Assembly (NCBI GenBank): GCA_031286985.1
Contig: JAITTL010000002.1
Location: 1 to 40,528 of the forward strand
Length of the DNA: 40,528 nucleotides
From: Endomicrobium sp.
Lineage (GTDB): Bacteria; Elusimicrobiota; Endomicrobiia; Endomicrobiales; Endomicrobiaceae
Direction: 5' to 3'
The notes beneath the pieces are model-generated. The model was not told the DNA's origin. It ran no database searches and saw nothing but the letters and a program-made list of their open reading frames with translations. A program made the position numbers and the translations under genes. Numbering within the stretch: the first letter of the stretch is position 1; every line of letters starts with the position of its first letter. Below, one piece after another: positions 8,487 through 20,029 of this stretch.

Positions 8487-9287
8487 ATGGAAAAAAAAAC
8501 GATCACAACAATTTTAAATAAGAAACAACTAAAGGAAAAAGTAACAATGCTTACTTGTTACGATTATGTTATGGCAAAACTGATTTCTTCGCAAGACATT
8601 GACATATTGCTTGTGGGCGATTCGTTGGGTAATGTAAAACTTGGTTATGAAAACACTCTTCCTGTTACCGTTGATGATATGATATATCATACAAAATCGG
8701 TCAAAAAAGGCAATGATGGGGCGTTGCTTGTTACAGATATGCCGTTTATGTCATATGAGATAAGTGTTAAAGATGCGGTAAAAAATGTTGCAAGAATTAT
8801 TAAAGAAGGAGGAGCAGAAGCAGTAAAAATTGAAGGTGGAATTGAAGTTATATGTCAGGTGAAAGCAATTATAGATGCAAAAGTTCCTGTGATGGGACAT
8901 TTAGGATTGACACCTCAGTCCATAAATGAATTTGGTGGTTTGAAGGTTCAGGCAAAAACACAAGAAGCTTGCAATAAACTTATTTCCGATGCCGATGCTT
9001 TGCAAAGAGCTGGTGTTTTTGCAATAGTGTTGGAAGCTGTTCCAGAACCATTTGCGAAAAAAGTTACAGAACGTTTAAAAATACCTATTATAGGTATAGG
9101 CGCTGGGCGCTATTGTGATGGACAGGTTTTAGTCATTGATGATATGCTTGGGATGTTTACTGATTTTACTCCTAAATTTGTAAAAAAATACGCAAATATT
9201 GGAGAGACAATAAAAACCGCAGTAAAAAATTATATTTACGACGTAAAAGCAGAAAAATTTCCACAAGAAGAGAATACATATAAATGA
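8487..9287 (+). CDS. panB: Ketopantoate hydroxymethyltransferase
   Basis: The enzyme converts 2-oxoisovalerate to ketopantoate with methylene-THF. Signatures of the 266-residue protein are [55 protein letters not shown] and [20 protein letters not shown]; the metal-binding Asp and Glu positions are retained. Its final four bases overlap panC (ATGA), so the two are an operon. No ketopantoate reductase (panE) is in the window. Confidence 0.96.
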   Translation: MEKKTITTILNKKQLKEKVTMLTCYDYVMAKLISSQDIDILLVGDSLGNVKLGYENTLPVTVDDMIYHTKSVKKGNDGALLVTDMPFMSYEISVKDAVKNVARIIKEGGAEAVKIEGGIEVICQVKAIIDAKVPVMGHLGLTPQSINEFGGLKVQAKTQEACNKLISDADALQRAGVFAIVLEAVPEPFAKKVTERLKIPIIGIGAGRYCDGQVLVIDDMLGMFTDFTPKFVKKYANIGETIKTAVKNYIYDVKAEKFPQEENTYK

Positions 9288-10123
9288 AAGTTGTGAAAAA
9301 TGTTTTACAAATGCAAAAAATTGCTTTAAAACATCTTCAAAATGGTGATGAAATAGGCCTTGTTCCTACAATGGGGGCATTGCATGAAGGGCACGTTTCT
9401 TTATTCTTAAAATCTAAAAGGAATGACGATATTACTATCGTATCGATGTTTGTAAATCCTATGCAATTTGGGCCCAATGAAGACTATTTGAAATATCCAA
9501 GACCTATTGAAAAAGATTTGGAGATATGTGAAAAAAATCATGTTGATTATGTTTTTGTTCCACCTGCAAATGATATGTTTCCACAAGGATATGAAACATT
9601 TGTAGAAGTCAAGTTTTTGCAGGATGTTTTATGTGGATTGTTTAGACCTATTCATTTTAGGGGAGTTGCTACAGTAATTGTGAAACTTTTGAATGTATCA
9701 TATGCGAATAGAGCTTATTTTGGAATGAAGGATTTTCAACAGTTTAAGATCATAGAAAAAATGGCAAAGGATTTAAATTTTAAAACTAAAATTATTCCCT
9801 GTCCCATAGTGAGAGAAAGGAGTGGATTAGCGATTTCGAGTAGAAATTGTTACTTAAGTGCTGATGAAAAAAACGCAAGCAGAAATATTTTTAAAATTTT
9901 AAAAGAAGCTTTACAAGATTTTAAAAATAAAGATTTAAATTTAGTTAAGAGAAACGCAGTAAGCAAATTAAAGAAAATAATGAACAGCAAAATAGATTAT
10001 GCTGAAATTGTAAATTTCAACGATTTATTAATTGCAGATAAGGCAACAAAAAAGGCTGTTTTTGCGATTGCCATATGGATAGGTAAAACTAGACTTCTAG
10101 ATAACATCGTAATGATTAAGTAA
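9284..10123 (+). CDS. panC: Pantoate-beta-alanine ligase (pantothenate synthetase)
   Basis: The enzyme joins pantoate and beta-alanine through a pantoyl-adenylate. The 279-residue protein shows the nucleotidyltransferase HIGH-like motif in [15 protein letters not shown], then [28 protein letters not shown] and the KMSK-like loop [12 protein letters not shown]. The length is typical. Translation is coupled to panB by the 4-base overlap. Together they give most of vitamin B5 synthesis, a useful product in a symbiosis. Confidence 0.96.
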   Translation: MKVVKNVLQMQKIALKHLQNGDEIGLVPTMGALHEGHVSLFLKSKRNDDITIVSMFVNPMQFGPNEDYLKYPRPIEKDLEICEKNHVDYVFVPPANDMFPQGYETFVEVKFLQDVLCGLFRPIHFRGVATVIVKLLNVSYANRAYFGMKDFQQFKIIEKMAKDLNFKTKIIPCPIVRERSGLAISSRNCYLSADEKNASRNIFKILKEALQDFKNKDLNLVKRNAVSKLKKIMNSKIDYAEIVNFNDLLIADKATKKAVFAIAIWIGKTRLLDNIVMIK

Positions 10124-10203
10124 AGTTGAAGGTAATATGTATTTGTAAAATACCAGTTTGTAGAATACACGGTTATAATGTAAAATCTAGATATAATTTG
10201 TGT

Positions 10204-10245
10204 AATCTGACTATACAGATTTATTATGGAATCTTTAAAAATTCC
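10204..10245 (+). terminator. Two small hairpins after panC
   Basis: AATCTG (10204-10209) pairs perfectly with CAGATT (10216-10221) across a 6-base loop and is followed by TTATTA. A second perfect stem, GGAAT (10228-10232) with ATTCC (10241-10245), follows. U-runs are weak, so this could be a poor terminator or a leader structure ahead of nadB. Confidence 0.3.
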
Positions 10246-10268
10246 AAAAAGATATTTAAAAACAAAAA

Positions 10269-10297
10269 TTGTTTTGTATTTGAGTATGTGGTATGAA
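10269..10297 (+). promoter_or_regulatory. Weak candidate promoter for nadB
   Basis: TTGTTT (10269-10274) and TATGAA (10292-10297) are spaced 17 bases apart. They lie about 50 bases before the nadB ATG. Confidence 0.25.
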
Positions 10298-10348
10298 AAA
10301 ATGGTCTTATTTTTTCGAACAAAAATTCCTAATTAAGATTTAGAGATA

Positions 10349-11941
10349 ATGATAAAATCCGATTATTTAGTCATAGGGAGTGGCATAGCAGGCCTTAGTT
10401 TGGCATTGAAGGCATCCAAAAACGGCAGCGTTTCTTTGGTTACAAAACGAAAGATATCCGATTCGGCTACTGAAAAAGCACAGGGCGGGATCGCGTGTGT
10501 CATAAATAAAAATGACTCTTTTAAAAAACATATATGCGATACAATAATTTCTGGAGCTGGGCTTTGCAATGAAAAAATGGTTGAACAGCTTGTTGTTGAA
10601 GCGCCAGAAAGAATAAAAGAACTTATATCACTTGGTGTTAAATTTACAAAGAAGAGTTGTTTTGATTTAGAATTTGATTTAGGTCTTGAGGGAGGGCACA
10701 GCAGGAGAAGAATCCTTCATTTTGGAGATATTACCGGAAACGAAATAGAAAAAATTTTGAAAAAAAACATAGAAAAACATAAAAATATAACTGTTTATGA
10801 AGATCACTCAGCAATAGATTTAGTTTTGGATGATGAAGAAGTTTGCAGAGGTGCATGTTTTTTAAATAATAAAAACAATGATATAAGAATTTTTGAAGCA
10901 AATATAATAATTTTAGCTTGTGGTGGAGCAGGAAAGGCATATTTGTATACCTCAAATCCAGATGTTGCTACTGGTGATGGGATAGCTATGGCCTATAGAG
11001 CTGGAGCCAGCATTGCAAATATGGAGTTTGTGCAATTTCATCCTACTTGTCTATACAATAATAAGGCTAGGTCTTTTTTAATCTCAGAAGCAGTTCGTGG
11101 AGAAGGTGGAATTTTGAGACTTAAGGATGGTAGTTCGTTTATGGGGAAGTATCATTTTCAAAAAGAACTAGCTCCTCGTGATATTGTTGCAAGAGCAATA
11201 GATAACGAATTAAAAATCAGAGATGAAAATTTTGTTTATTTAGATATCACTGTAAAACCAAAAGATTTTCTTATAGAAAGATTTCCAAATATTTATGCAA
11301 AATGCCTTGAATACGGTATAGATATATCAAAAGATATGATCCCTGTTATTCCTGCTGCGCATTTTTTTTGTGGAGGGGTTGTAGTAGATGAAAACGGCAG
11401 GACAAATGTTAAAAATCTTTATGCTGTTGGAGAAACAGCGTGTTCTGGGGTACATGGCGCAAACAGACTTGCTTCAAATTCCTTGCTTGAAGGTGTTGTA
11501 TATGCGGAGAGAGTATATAAAGATTCATTGCAGTTTTTAGGGAAAAAAAGCCATGCTACTCGATTTAACCTTACTACTAGAAACACTAAAAGGTCCAAAG
11601 ATACACCGGATACCGTTTTTATGCAAAAATGGCAAGAGGTAAGGCGATTAACGTGGAATTGTCTTGGTATTTCTCGTTCAAATGCAAAGCTTTTAGAAGC
11701 CAAAAAAAAGATAGCTATTTTAAAAAAAGAGATAGATAGTTATTTCGATACCGCCTCTTTAACTGTAGATATCATTGAATTGAGAAATATATCGTGTATA
11801 ACTGAACTGGTTACGCGTTCAGCACTACTTAGGAAAGAGAGTAGAGGATCGCATTTTAACATTGATTATCCTTTCACGCTACCGGATGCTAAGGATACGG
11901 TTGTAAATATAAAAAGCAACAAAATATATGAAGCGAAGTAG
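10349..11941 (+). CDS. nadB: L-aspartate oxidase
   Basis: This FAD enzyme oxidises L-aspartate to iminoaspartate, the first step of de novo NAD synthesis. The 530-residue protein has the N-terminal dinucleotide fold YLVIGSGIAGLSLAL, AQGGIACV and GGHSRRRILHFGD, the substrate-domain HPTCLY and EAVRGEGG, and the FAD-binding GVHGANRLASNSLLEG. The C-terminal helical domain (WNCLGISR...LRNIS) follows. The Arg/His-rich capping region separates it from the related SdhA/FrdA proteins. nadA and nadC are not present. The ATG has only a weak GAG upstream. Confidence 0.94.
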   Translation: MIKSDYLVIGSGIAGLSLALKASKNGSVSLVTKRKISDSATEKAQGGIACVINKNDSFKKHICDTIISGAGLCNEKMVEQLVVEAPERIKELISLGVKFTKKSCFDLEFDLGLEGGHSRRRILHFGDITGNEIEKILKKNIEKHKNITVYEDHSAIDLVLDDEEVCRGACFLNNKNNDIRIFEANIIILACGGAGKAYLYTSNPDVATGDGIAMAYRAGASIANMEFVQFHPTCLYNNKARSFLISEAVRGEGGILRLKDGSSFMGKYHFQKELAPRDIVARAIDNELKIRDENFVYLDITVKPKDFLIERFPNIYAKCLEYGIDISKDMIPVIPAAHFFCGGVVVDENGRTNVKNLYAVGETACSGVHGANRLASNSLLEGVVYAERVYKDSLQFLGKKSHATRFNLTTRNTKRSKDTPDTVFMQKWQEVRRLTWNCLGISRSNAKLLEAKKKIAILKKEIDSYFDTASLTVDIIELRNISCITELVTRSALLRKESRGSHFNIDYPFTLPDAKDTVVNIKSNKIYEAK

Positions 11942-12084
11942 TCAATAAAAGCGTTGATAGAAGATATATTTGTATATTGGAGTGTTTATTTGTTGTTTTA
12001 GAAATTTTCTATCAGAAAATCAGTTATGAAAATGATGTGAGAAGTTGCTCAATATGGGCTCAATGTTAAGGGAGTAATTCGAAT

Positions 12085-14895
12085 ATGGATACAATAAAAA
12101 TTCGTGGTGCAAGACAACATAATTTAAAAAATATAGATCTGGAAATCCCTAAAAATAAACTTATCGTAATTACGGGATTGTCAGGCTCTGGAAAATCTTC
12201 CCTTGCTTTCGATACAATTTATGCTGAAGGGCAAAGAAGGTATGTTGAATCTTTATCTGCTTATGCAAGACGTTTTTTAGAACTTATGGCAAAGCCTGAT
12301 GTGGATATCATCGAAGGGTTATCACCTGCAATATCAATAAAACAAAGGAGTCCATCTCACAATCCAAGATCAACGGTTGGGACAGTAACTGAGGTTTACG
12401 ACTATTTGAGACTTTTATTTGCAAAAATTGGTGTTGCTCACTGTCCTAAATGTGAAAAGATTGTTCAACCTCAGTCATGTCAACAAATAATTAATGAAAT
12501 TATGCAGTTGCCTGATGCCACTGTGATTAACATATTAGCACCGCTTATCAAAGGAAAAATAGGAACTTATGAACAACTTTTTTTGCGTCTTGCAAAAAGT
12601 GGATACTCTAAAGTAAGGGTCGACAATATTGTTTATATGCTTGATGAAAATATAAAACTAGACAGGTATAAAAAACATACGATAGATATAGTAATAGATA
12701 GAATAAAACTTAGTAATGATTTGCGCTCAAGAGTTGCAGGGTCAGTTGAAACTGCTTTAAACGAATCAAAAGGTATAGTATCCGTAGTCGTGATAAAAGG
12801 TGACAAATTTGTGACTGAAACAGTTTACAGCCAACATTATGCCTGTACGGAATGTGGTATAAACCTTTCCGAAATAGAGCCGAGAGTGTTTTCATTCAAT
12901 TCACCGTTTGGGGCTTGTCCCGAGTGCGCAGGATTAGGAAATAAAATAGAAATTGATGAAAATTTAATAGTTCCTGACAAAAATCGTTCCGTAAAACACG
13001 GTGCTATTGTTGCGTGGTCAGATCCTATAACAACTAGAACTAGCAGATGGAAAAATAGTTGGGGTGGATACTATTTTGAGCTTTTAACTAAAGCGGCAAA
13101 AAAAAACAAAATTCCCCTAGATATCCCTTGGAGAGAACTTACAAAAAAACATCAAGAAATTCTTTTGTACGGGTATGATGATTTCGAAGGTGTTATAACA
13201 AATATGCAGCGCAGATATAACGAAACTGAATCTGATTTTGTTAGAGATGAAATCTACAACAAATATATGGGCAAAAAAATTTGCCCAACATGTAAAGGGC
13301 AGAGGCTTAAAAAATCAGCACTTTCGGTTTTAGTTGATGGAAAATCAATTTTCGATATTACTCAAATGCCCATTGAAAAAGCGCTCGATTTTTTTAATGA
13401 AATTAAGTTCAACGAAAAGGATGAGATTGTAAGTAAAACTATTTTAAAAGAAGTACAAGAAAGATTACAATTTTTAAACGGTGTAGGTTTAGGATATTTA
13501 AGTTTGGATAGGGAAAGTGGCACGCTTTCAGGTGGTGAAGCTCAGAGAATCCATTTAGCTACGCAAATAGGGTCTGGACTTACTGGGGTTTTATACGTGC
13601 TTGATGAACCGTCGATAGGGCTTCATCAGAGAGATAACGATAAACTTTTAAAGACTTTAATAAAACTTAGAGATTTAGGTAATACTTTGATTGTTGTTGA
13701 GCACGATGAAGATACAATACGAGCTGCTGATTATGTAATAGATTTGGGTCCAGGAGCTGGGGCTCATGGTGGTTACGTGGTGGCTCATGGAACTGCTAAA
13801 GAAATAGTTAAATTCGAAAACTCTTTAACTGGTCAGTATTTGAGCGAGACTTTAAAAATACCTGTTCCAAATAAAAGAAAACAACATTTGGATAAGTGGC
13901 TTACGATCAGAGGTGCGCAGCAGTTCAACTTAAAAAATATAGATGTGAGTATCCCTCTTGGTCTTATTGTATGTATTACAGGGGTATCAGGCAGTGGCAA
14001 GTCTACTTTGGTTCATGAAATAATATATAAACACCTTGCCAGTAAACTTTATAGATCAAAAGAAAATTTTGGCAAATTTAAAAGTATGGAAGGAGTTGAA
14101 AATATAGATAAAGTTGTGATTGTTGATCAGTCTCCTATAGGAAAAACACCTAGATCTAATCCAGTAACTTATACAGGGGCATTTTCTGTAATAAGAGATT
14201 TGTTTGTACAGGTTCCTCAAGCAAAAGCTAGAGGATATCAGTCCGGAAGATTTTCTTTCAATGTTAAGGGTGGAAGGTGCGAAAATTGTCAAGGAGATGG
14301 AACTTTAAAAATAGAAATGCAGTTTCTTCCTGATGTCTATGTTAAATGTGATGTTTGTCAAGGAAGAAGATTTAACGAAGAAACATTGCAGGTAAGATAT
14401 AAGGGTAAAAATATAGATGACATTTTAAACATGACAGTTGAAGAAAGTGCAGAGTTTTTTAAAAATATTCCAGTTCTTAAAAAAATTTTATCTACGCTTG
14501 AAGAAGTTGGTCTTGGATACATAAAGGTGGGGCAGCAAGCTACAACCCTTTCAGGGGGTGAAGCCCAGAGAATAAAACTTGCAACTGAACTGTCAAAAAA
14601 AGCTACAGGGAAGACACTGTATATTCTTGACGAGCCTACCACAGGACTACATTTTGCTGATGTAGAAAAACTGATTAAAATGTTGAAAAAACTTTCGTAT
14701 GCTGGAAACACAATACTTGTTATAGAGCACAATCTTGATGTTATTAAGACTGCAGATTGGCTTATTGATTTAGGTCCAGATGGTGGTGAAAAAGGAGGTA
14801 GGATTGTGGCTGAGGGAACTCCTGAAGATGTAATGAGGAATTCCAAATCGTTTACAGGAAGTTACTTAAAAAAACATATTGATCATCATGAATAA
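12085..14895 (+). CDS. uvrA: Excinuclease ABC subunit A
   Basis: The damage-recognition ATPase of nucleotide excision repair, 936 residues, is complete. It has two ABC modules: Walker A GLSGSGKSS and GVSGSGKST, signatures LSGGEAQRIHLA and LSGGEAQRIKLA, and Walker B LYVLDEPSIGLH and LYILDEPTTGLH. Zinc-binding cysteine pairs are retained (CPKC, CTEC...CPEC, CPTC, CENC...CDVC). GGGAG lies 8 bases before the ATG. It is a single-gene unit with spacers on both sides. uvrB and uvrC are not in the window. Confidence 0.98.
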   Translation: MDTIKIRGARQHNLKNIDLEIPKNKLIVITGLSGSGKSSLAFDTIYAEGQRRYVESLSAYARRFLELMAKPDVDIIEGLSPAISIKQRSPSHNPRSTVGTVTEVYDYLRLLFAKIGVAHCPKCEKIVQPQSCQQIINEIMQLPDATVINILAPLIKGKIGTYEQLFLRLAKSGYSKVRVDNIVYMLDENIKLDRYKKHTIDIVIDRIKLSNDLRSRVAGSVETALNESKGIVSVVVIKGDKFVTETVYSQHYACTECGINLSEIEPRVFSFNSPFGACPECAGLGNKIEIDENLIVPDKNRSVKHGAIVAWSDPITTRTSRWKNSWGGYYFELLTKAAKKNKIPLDIPWRELTKKHQEILLYGYDDFEGVITNMQRRYNETESDFVRDEIYNKYMGKKICPTCKGQRLKKSALSVLVDGKSIFDITQMPIEKALDFFNEIKFNEKDEIVSKTILKEVQERLQFLNGVGLGYLSLDRESGTLSGGEAQRIHLATQIGSGLTGVLYVLDEPSIGLHQRDNDKLLKTLIKLRDLGNTLIVVEHDEDTIRAADYVIDLGPGAGAHGGYVVAHGTAKEIVKFENSLTGQYLSETLKIPVPNKRKQHLDKWLTIRGAQQFNLKNIDVSIPLGLIVCITGVSGSGKSTLVHEIIYKHLASKLYRSKENFGKFKSMEGVENIDKVVIVDQSPIGKTPRSNPVTYTGAFSVIRDLFVQVPQAKARGYQSGRFSFNVKGGRCENCQGDGTLKIEMQFLPDVYVKCDVCQGRRFNEETLQVRYKGKNIDDILNMTVEESAEFFKNIPVLKKILSTLEEVGLGYIKVGQQATTLSGGEAQRIKLATELSKKATGKTLYILDEPTTGLHFADVEKLIKMLKKLSYAGNTILVIEHNLDVIKTADWLIDLGPDGGEKGGRIVAEGTPEDVMRNSKSFTGSYLKKHIDHHE

Positions 14896-14980
14896 CCCAT
14901 TAACGGCAAAAGCTTTGCTATGAGTATATAAACTCACCTAAACAATCAATCGGCTGATTTCACAATGTTGAGATAGTAGG

Positions 14981-15006
14981 TGTAAAAAGTTCACAAATTT
15001 TTTACA
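14981..15006 (+). terminator. AT-rich hairpin downstream of uvrA
   Basis: TGTAAAAA (14981-14988) is perfectly complementary to TTTTTACA (14999-15006) across a 10-base loop. It is an AT-only style of terminator about 85 bases after the uvrA stop; the stem is weak. Confidence 0.3.
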
Positions 15007-15432
15007 TTTGCGTAGTTTCATTTAACGAGTTATTTATTATCATATGCAATAGAATTTTCGTCGATTGTTTCATATAAAAACAGTTGATAAAAATAGGATT
15101 GTCAAAGAATTATTGTGGATGGGAGTTTCTAAAAGATTGGGATGCGATTGTTGTGTGCTGTGGGAGAGGGTGTATTTCTGCTAAAAGAATGGATTGAAGA
15201 AGGCTTATTTTGATTGAAAAAGATTAAGTGTCTACTCCATCTACAAGGCATCATTAGTCGTCTTAGAAGATAACTTCGTTTACGCGGACAGTGAAATCTC
15301 CGAAGTCATCGATGCTCTGCCGACGCATACGTTAACTGCATACGGTCAGAAGTTGAAACGGGTGTGTATAAATTGCATGAAGAGAAGAGGAGAAAGGTTT
15401 GCTGATTAGGAGGGAGAAGGAAGAAAAAAAGA
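15007..15432. other. Spacer holding unidentified coding debris
   Basis: A plus-strand frame at 15218..15409 reads as normal protein (for example VVLEDNFVYADSEISEVIDA and LPTHTLTAYGQKLKRV) yet has no start codon near its beginning and is preceded by a stop. Just upstream, about 15090-15175, another frame reads KTVDKNRIVKELLWMGVSKR before a stop. These look like pieces of one or more dead genes; no family is recognised. The 3' part (15375-15432) becomes extremely purine-rich and runs into the ribosome-binding region of the poly-Q gene. Confidence 0.4.
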
Positions 15433-17703
<2,271 letters not shown>

Positions 17704-17748
17704 GAAGCAGGTAAGAAAAGAGCAGAAGAGTTTTAATGGATGAGTAGA

Positions 17749-17781
17749 ACGGAGCCTATGCGAAATGTGTAGGCTCCGTTT
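17749..17781 (+). terminator. Strong intrinsic terminator after the poly-Q gene
   Basis: The 10-bp perfect arms ACGGAGCCTA (17749-17758) and TAGGCTCCGT (17770-17779) enclose an 11-base loop. Only a short T-run follows. It isolates the surface-protein gene from the tRNA/purA unit. Confidence 0.75.
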
Positions 17782-17812
17782 GCATGTATGTAAAAACAGT
17801 TTTGAAAAGGAA

Positions 17813-17885
17813 GGGCCCGTAGCTCAGAAGGTAGAGCACCTCACTTTTAATGAGGTTGTCGTGCGTTCGATCCGCACCGGGCTCA
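17813..17885 (+). tRNA. tRNA-Lys (anticodon TTT)
   Basis: The 73-base cloverleaf has acceptor GGGCCCG/CGGGCTC, anticodon arm CCTCA-CTTTTAA-TGAGG and T arm GTGCG-TTCGATC-CGCAC. The discriminator is A and CCA is not encoded. It lies four bases before tRNA-Glu, so the two are probably co-transcribed. Confidence 0.96.
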
Positions 17886-17889
17886 GTAT

Positions 17890-17962
17890 GCTCCCATCGT
17901 CTAGGGGTCTAGGACACAGGATTTTCAATCCTGCGACACGAGTTCAAATCTCGTTGGGAGCA
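17890..17962 (+). tRNA. tRNA-Glu (anticodon TTC)
   Basis: The 73-base cloverleaf has acceptor GCTCCCA/TGGGAGC, anticodon arm CAGGA-TTTTCAA-TCCTG and T arm ACGAG-TTCAAAT-CTCGT. The discriminator is A and CCA is not encoded. purA starts 27 bases later without an obvious promoter, so it may share the transcript. Confidence 0.96.
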
Positions 17963-17989
17963 GTGTTTTAAAATATAAAGGAAAGTGAC

Positions 17990-19279
17990 ATGTCGACATT
18001 AGTTGTTTTGGGAACGCAGTGGGGAGATGAGGGTAAGGGAAAAGTTGTTCATTATATAGCTAATCAAGCAGATTATATCGTTAGATTCCAAGGTGGCAAT
18101 AATGCTGGGCATACGTTAATTTACAAAGACAAACCTTTTGTGCTTCATTTGATACCATCGGGGATACTTTTTCCTAAAAAATATTGTTTGATTGCAAATG
18201 GTGTTGTGGTTGATCCCATAGCATTAAAAGACGAAATTGCAATGCTGGATGATAATGGAATTGCAGTGAAAGATAGATTATTTGTGAGTCAGCAAGCTCA
18301 TATAATACTTCCTTATCATAAGTTTATTGATAGTATTCTTGAGGAAGGAAATGTAAAAATAGGTACCACAAAAAGAGGTATAGGTCCATGTTATTGTGAT
18401 AAAGTGAAAAGAATAGGAATAAGGCTTATAGATTATTTAGAAAAGGATGTTTTTGAGGATCTTTTAGAAGAAAATCTCAAAGAAAAAAATTCAATCCTAA
18501 AAAATAATGGAGTAAATGTTAAAACGTTAAAAAAAGGAATATTAAAAGATCGCAATAAGCTTTTAAAGTTTATAACACCTTTTGTTGCAGATACAAGTCT
18601 TATGATTGAAAATGCGATAAGAAATAATAAAAATATACTTTTTGAAAGTGCACAAGGCTCGTTATTGGATTTAGATTTTGGAACTTATCCTTTTGTGACA
18701 TCGTCCAATCCTATAGCTGGTGGAGTATGTTCTGGAGTGGGTATAGGGCCCACCAAAATTGCTAGTGTTTTAGGGGTTGTAAAAGCTTATGTTACAAGAG
18801 TTGGTGAGGGGCCATTTGCTTCAGAATTATTTGATAAAATGGGAGAATTTTTAAGGGAAAAAGGCGGAGAATATGGAGCAACAACTGGCAGACCTCGCCG
18901 TTGTGGTTGGTTTGATGCGGTTGTTGTTCGTCATAGTGTAAGGGTGAGTGACATAAAACGTTTGGTTCTTACAAAACTTGATTGCATGGAAGATATAGAA
19001 AGAATTAAGATATGTGTCGCATATAAGTACAAGGGGAAAATATATAAAGAATTTCCAGTATCAAGAACTGTTCAAAAGTATGCTAAGCCTGTTTATGAAG
19101 AATTTCCAGGATTTAAAGGAAAAGTTAAAGGTGTTACGGATTTCAAAAAATTACCTATTAATGCGCAAAAATACGTTAAACGCTTAGAATGTCTTGTAGG
19201 TGCTCCAATAGACCTGGTTTCGCTTGGAAGGAAAAGAGAAGAGACTATAGAAGTTAATGGAAGTGTAAAGTGGTTTTAG
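17990..19279 (+). CDS. purA: Adenylosuccinate synthetase
   Basis: The enzyme makes adenylosuccinate from IMP, aspartate and GTP on the way to AMP. All family motifs of the 429-residue protein are present: GTQWGDEGKGK (with the catalytic Asp), GGNNAGHT, GTTKRGIGPCY, ESAQGSLLDLDFGTYPFVTSSNP, VGEGPFASEL and TTGRPRRCGWFD. AGGAAAG precedes the ATG. It complements the purine operon at 34130-38831. Confidence 0.97.
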   Translation: MSTLVVLGTQWGDEGKGKVVHYIANQADYIVRFQGGNNAGHTLIYKDKPFVLHLIPSGILFPKKYCLIANGVVVDPIALKDEIAMLDDNGIAVKDRLFVSQQAHIILPYHKFIDSILEEGNVKIGTTKRGIGPCYCDKVKRIGIRLIDYLEKDVFEDLLEENLKEKNSILKNNGVNVKTLKKGILKDRNKLLKFITPFVADTSLMIENAIRNNKNILFESAQGSLLDLDFGTYPFVTSSNPIAGGVCSGVGIGPTKIASVLGVVKAYVTRVGEGPFASELFDKMGEFLREKGGEYGATTGRPRRCGWFDAVVVRHSVRVSDIKRLVLTKLDCMEDIERIKICVAYKYKGKIYKEFPVSRTVQKYAKPVYEEFPGFKGKVKGVTDFKKLPINAQKYVKRLECLVGAPIDLVSLGRKREETIEVNGSVKWF

Positions 19280-19339
19280 TTGTTTGTTATATGTAACGTG
19301 GAGAAAATTTGAGTGTGGAGTTGAAATTAGGATGGAAAA

Positions 19340-20017
19340 ATGAAAGTGAGCCTTTTAAAATTTACTGAAAACCCTGAAAAAGTGTGCGCTGCGGCTGCGA
19401 AGCTATGTTATAGTGTTACTGGTGTAGATGAAATTTTAGAAGAATTTACTGAAGAAAAGATCAAAAAACTTCTTATCAATGTTATTTCATCTGGACATCA
19501 TTCAGTTTTGGAACATGTTTCTTTTACTTTTGGAGTAGAATGCGTATCGCGAGCTTTGCTTATCCAGCTTACGAGGCATAGAATGGCTTCTTTTTCAGTG
19601 CAAAGTCAAAGATATGTAAAATTTAAAAATGGTATTGAGTTTGTAACTCCTGAAACAATAAAAAAGAATTATAATGTTTTGAAAAAATACAATGATTTTT
19701 TATTAAATGTTAAAAAATTATACGAAGAGTTTTTGGATGCTGATATTCCTATAGAAGATGTGAGGTACGTTTTACCTAATGCTACCACAACAAAAATAGT
19801 AATGACTATGAACGCAAGAGAGTTGAGGCATTTTTTCTCATTGAGAGCCTGTAATAGAGCACAATGGGAGATAAGAGATATGGCGTGCTGTATGCTAAAT
19901 CTTGTTAAAAAAGAGGCTCCTTTATTATTTTGTGATGCAGGCCCAAATTGTGTAAGGGGAGTTTGTCGTGAAACTTTTAAATGTGATAGCCCATGGGAAA
20001 GATGTAGTTTGACATGA
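19340..20017 (+). CDS. thyX: Flavin-dependent thymidylate synthase
   Basis: The enzyme methylates dUMP to dTMP with methylene-THF and FAD, and needs no DHFR activity to recycle the folate. The 225-residue protein contains the exact ThyX signature RHRX7S (R79-H80-R81 to S89) and the downstream LPNATTTKIVMTMNARELRHFF. In many genomes ThyX replaces ThyA, which is not seen here. GGATGGAAAA lies just before the ATG. The antiporter gene starts 12 bases after its stop. Confidence 0.96.
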   Translation: MKVSLLKFTENPEKVCAAAAKLCYSVTGVDEILEEFTEEKIKKLLINVISSGHHSVLEHVSFTFGVECVSRALLIQLTRHRMASFSVQSQRYVKFKNGIEFVTPETIKKNYNVLKKYNDFLLNVKKLYEEFLDADIPIEDVRYVLPNATTTKIVMTMNARELRHFFSLRACNRAQWEIRDMACCMLNLVKKEAPLLFCDAGPNCVRGVCRETFKCDSPWERCSLT

Positions 20018-20029
20018 TGGGACAATGCG

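Noticed and set aside
17765-17971. 68-residue frame
   Set aside because: It spans the tRNA-Lys and tRNA-Glu genes and has no independent support.
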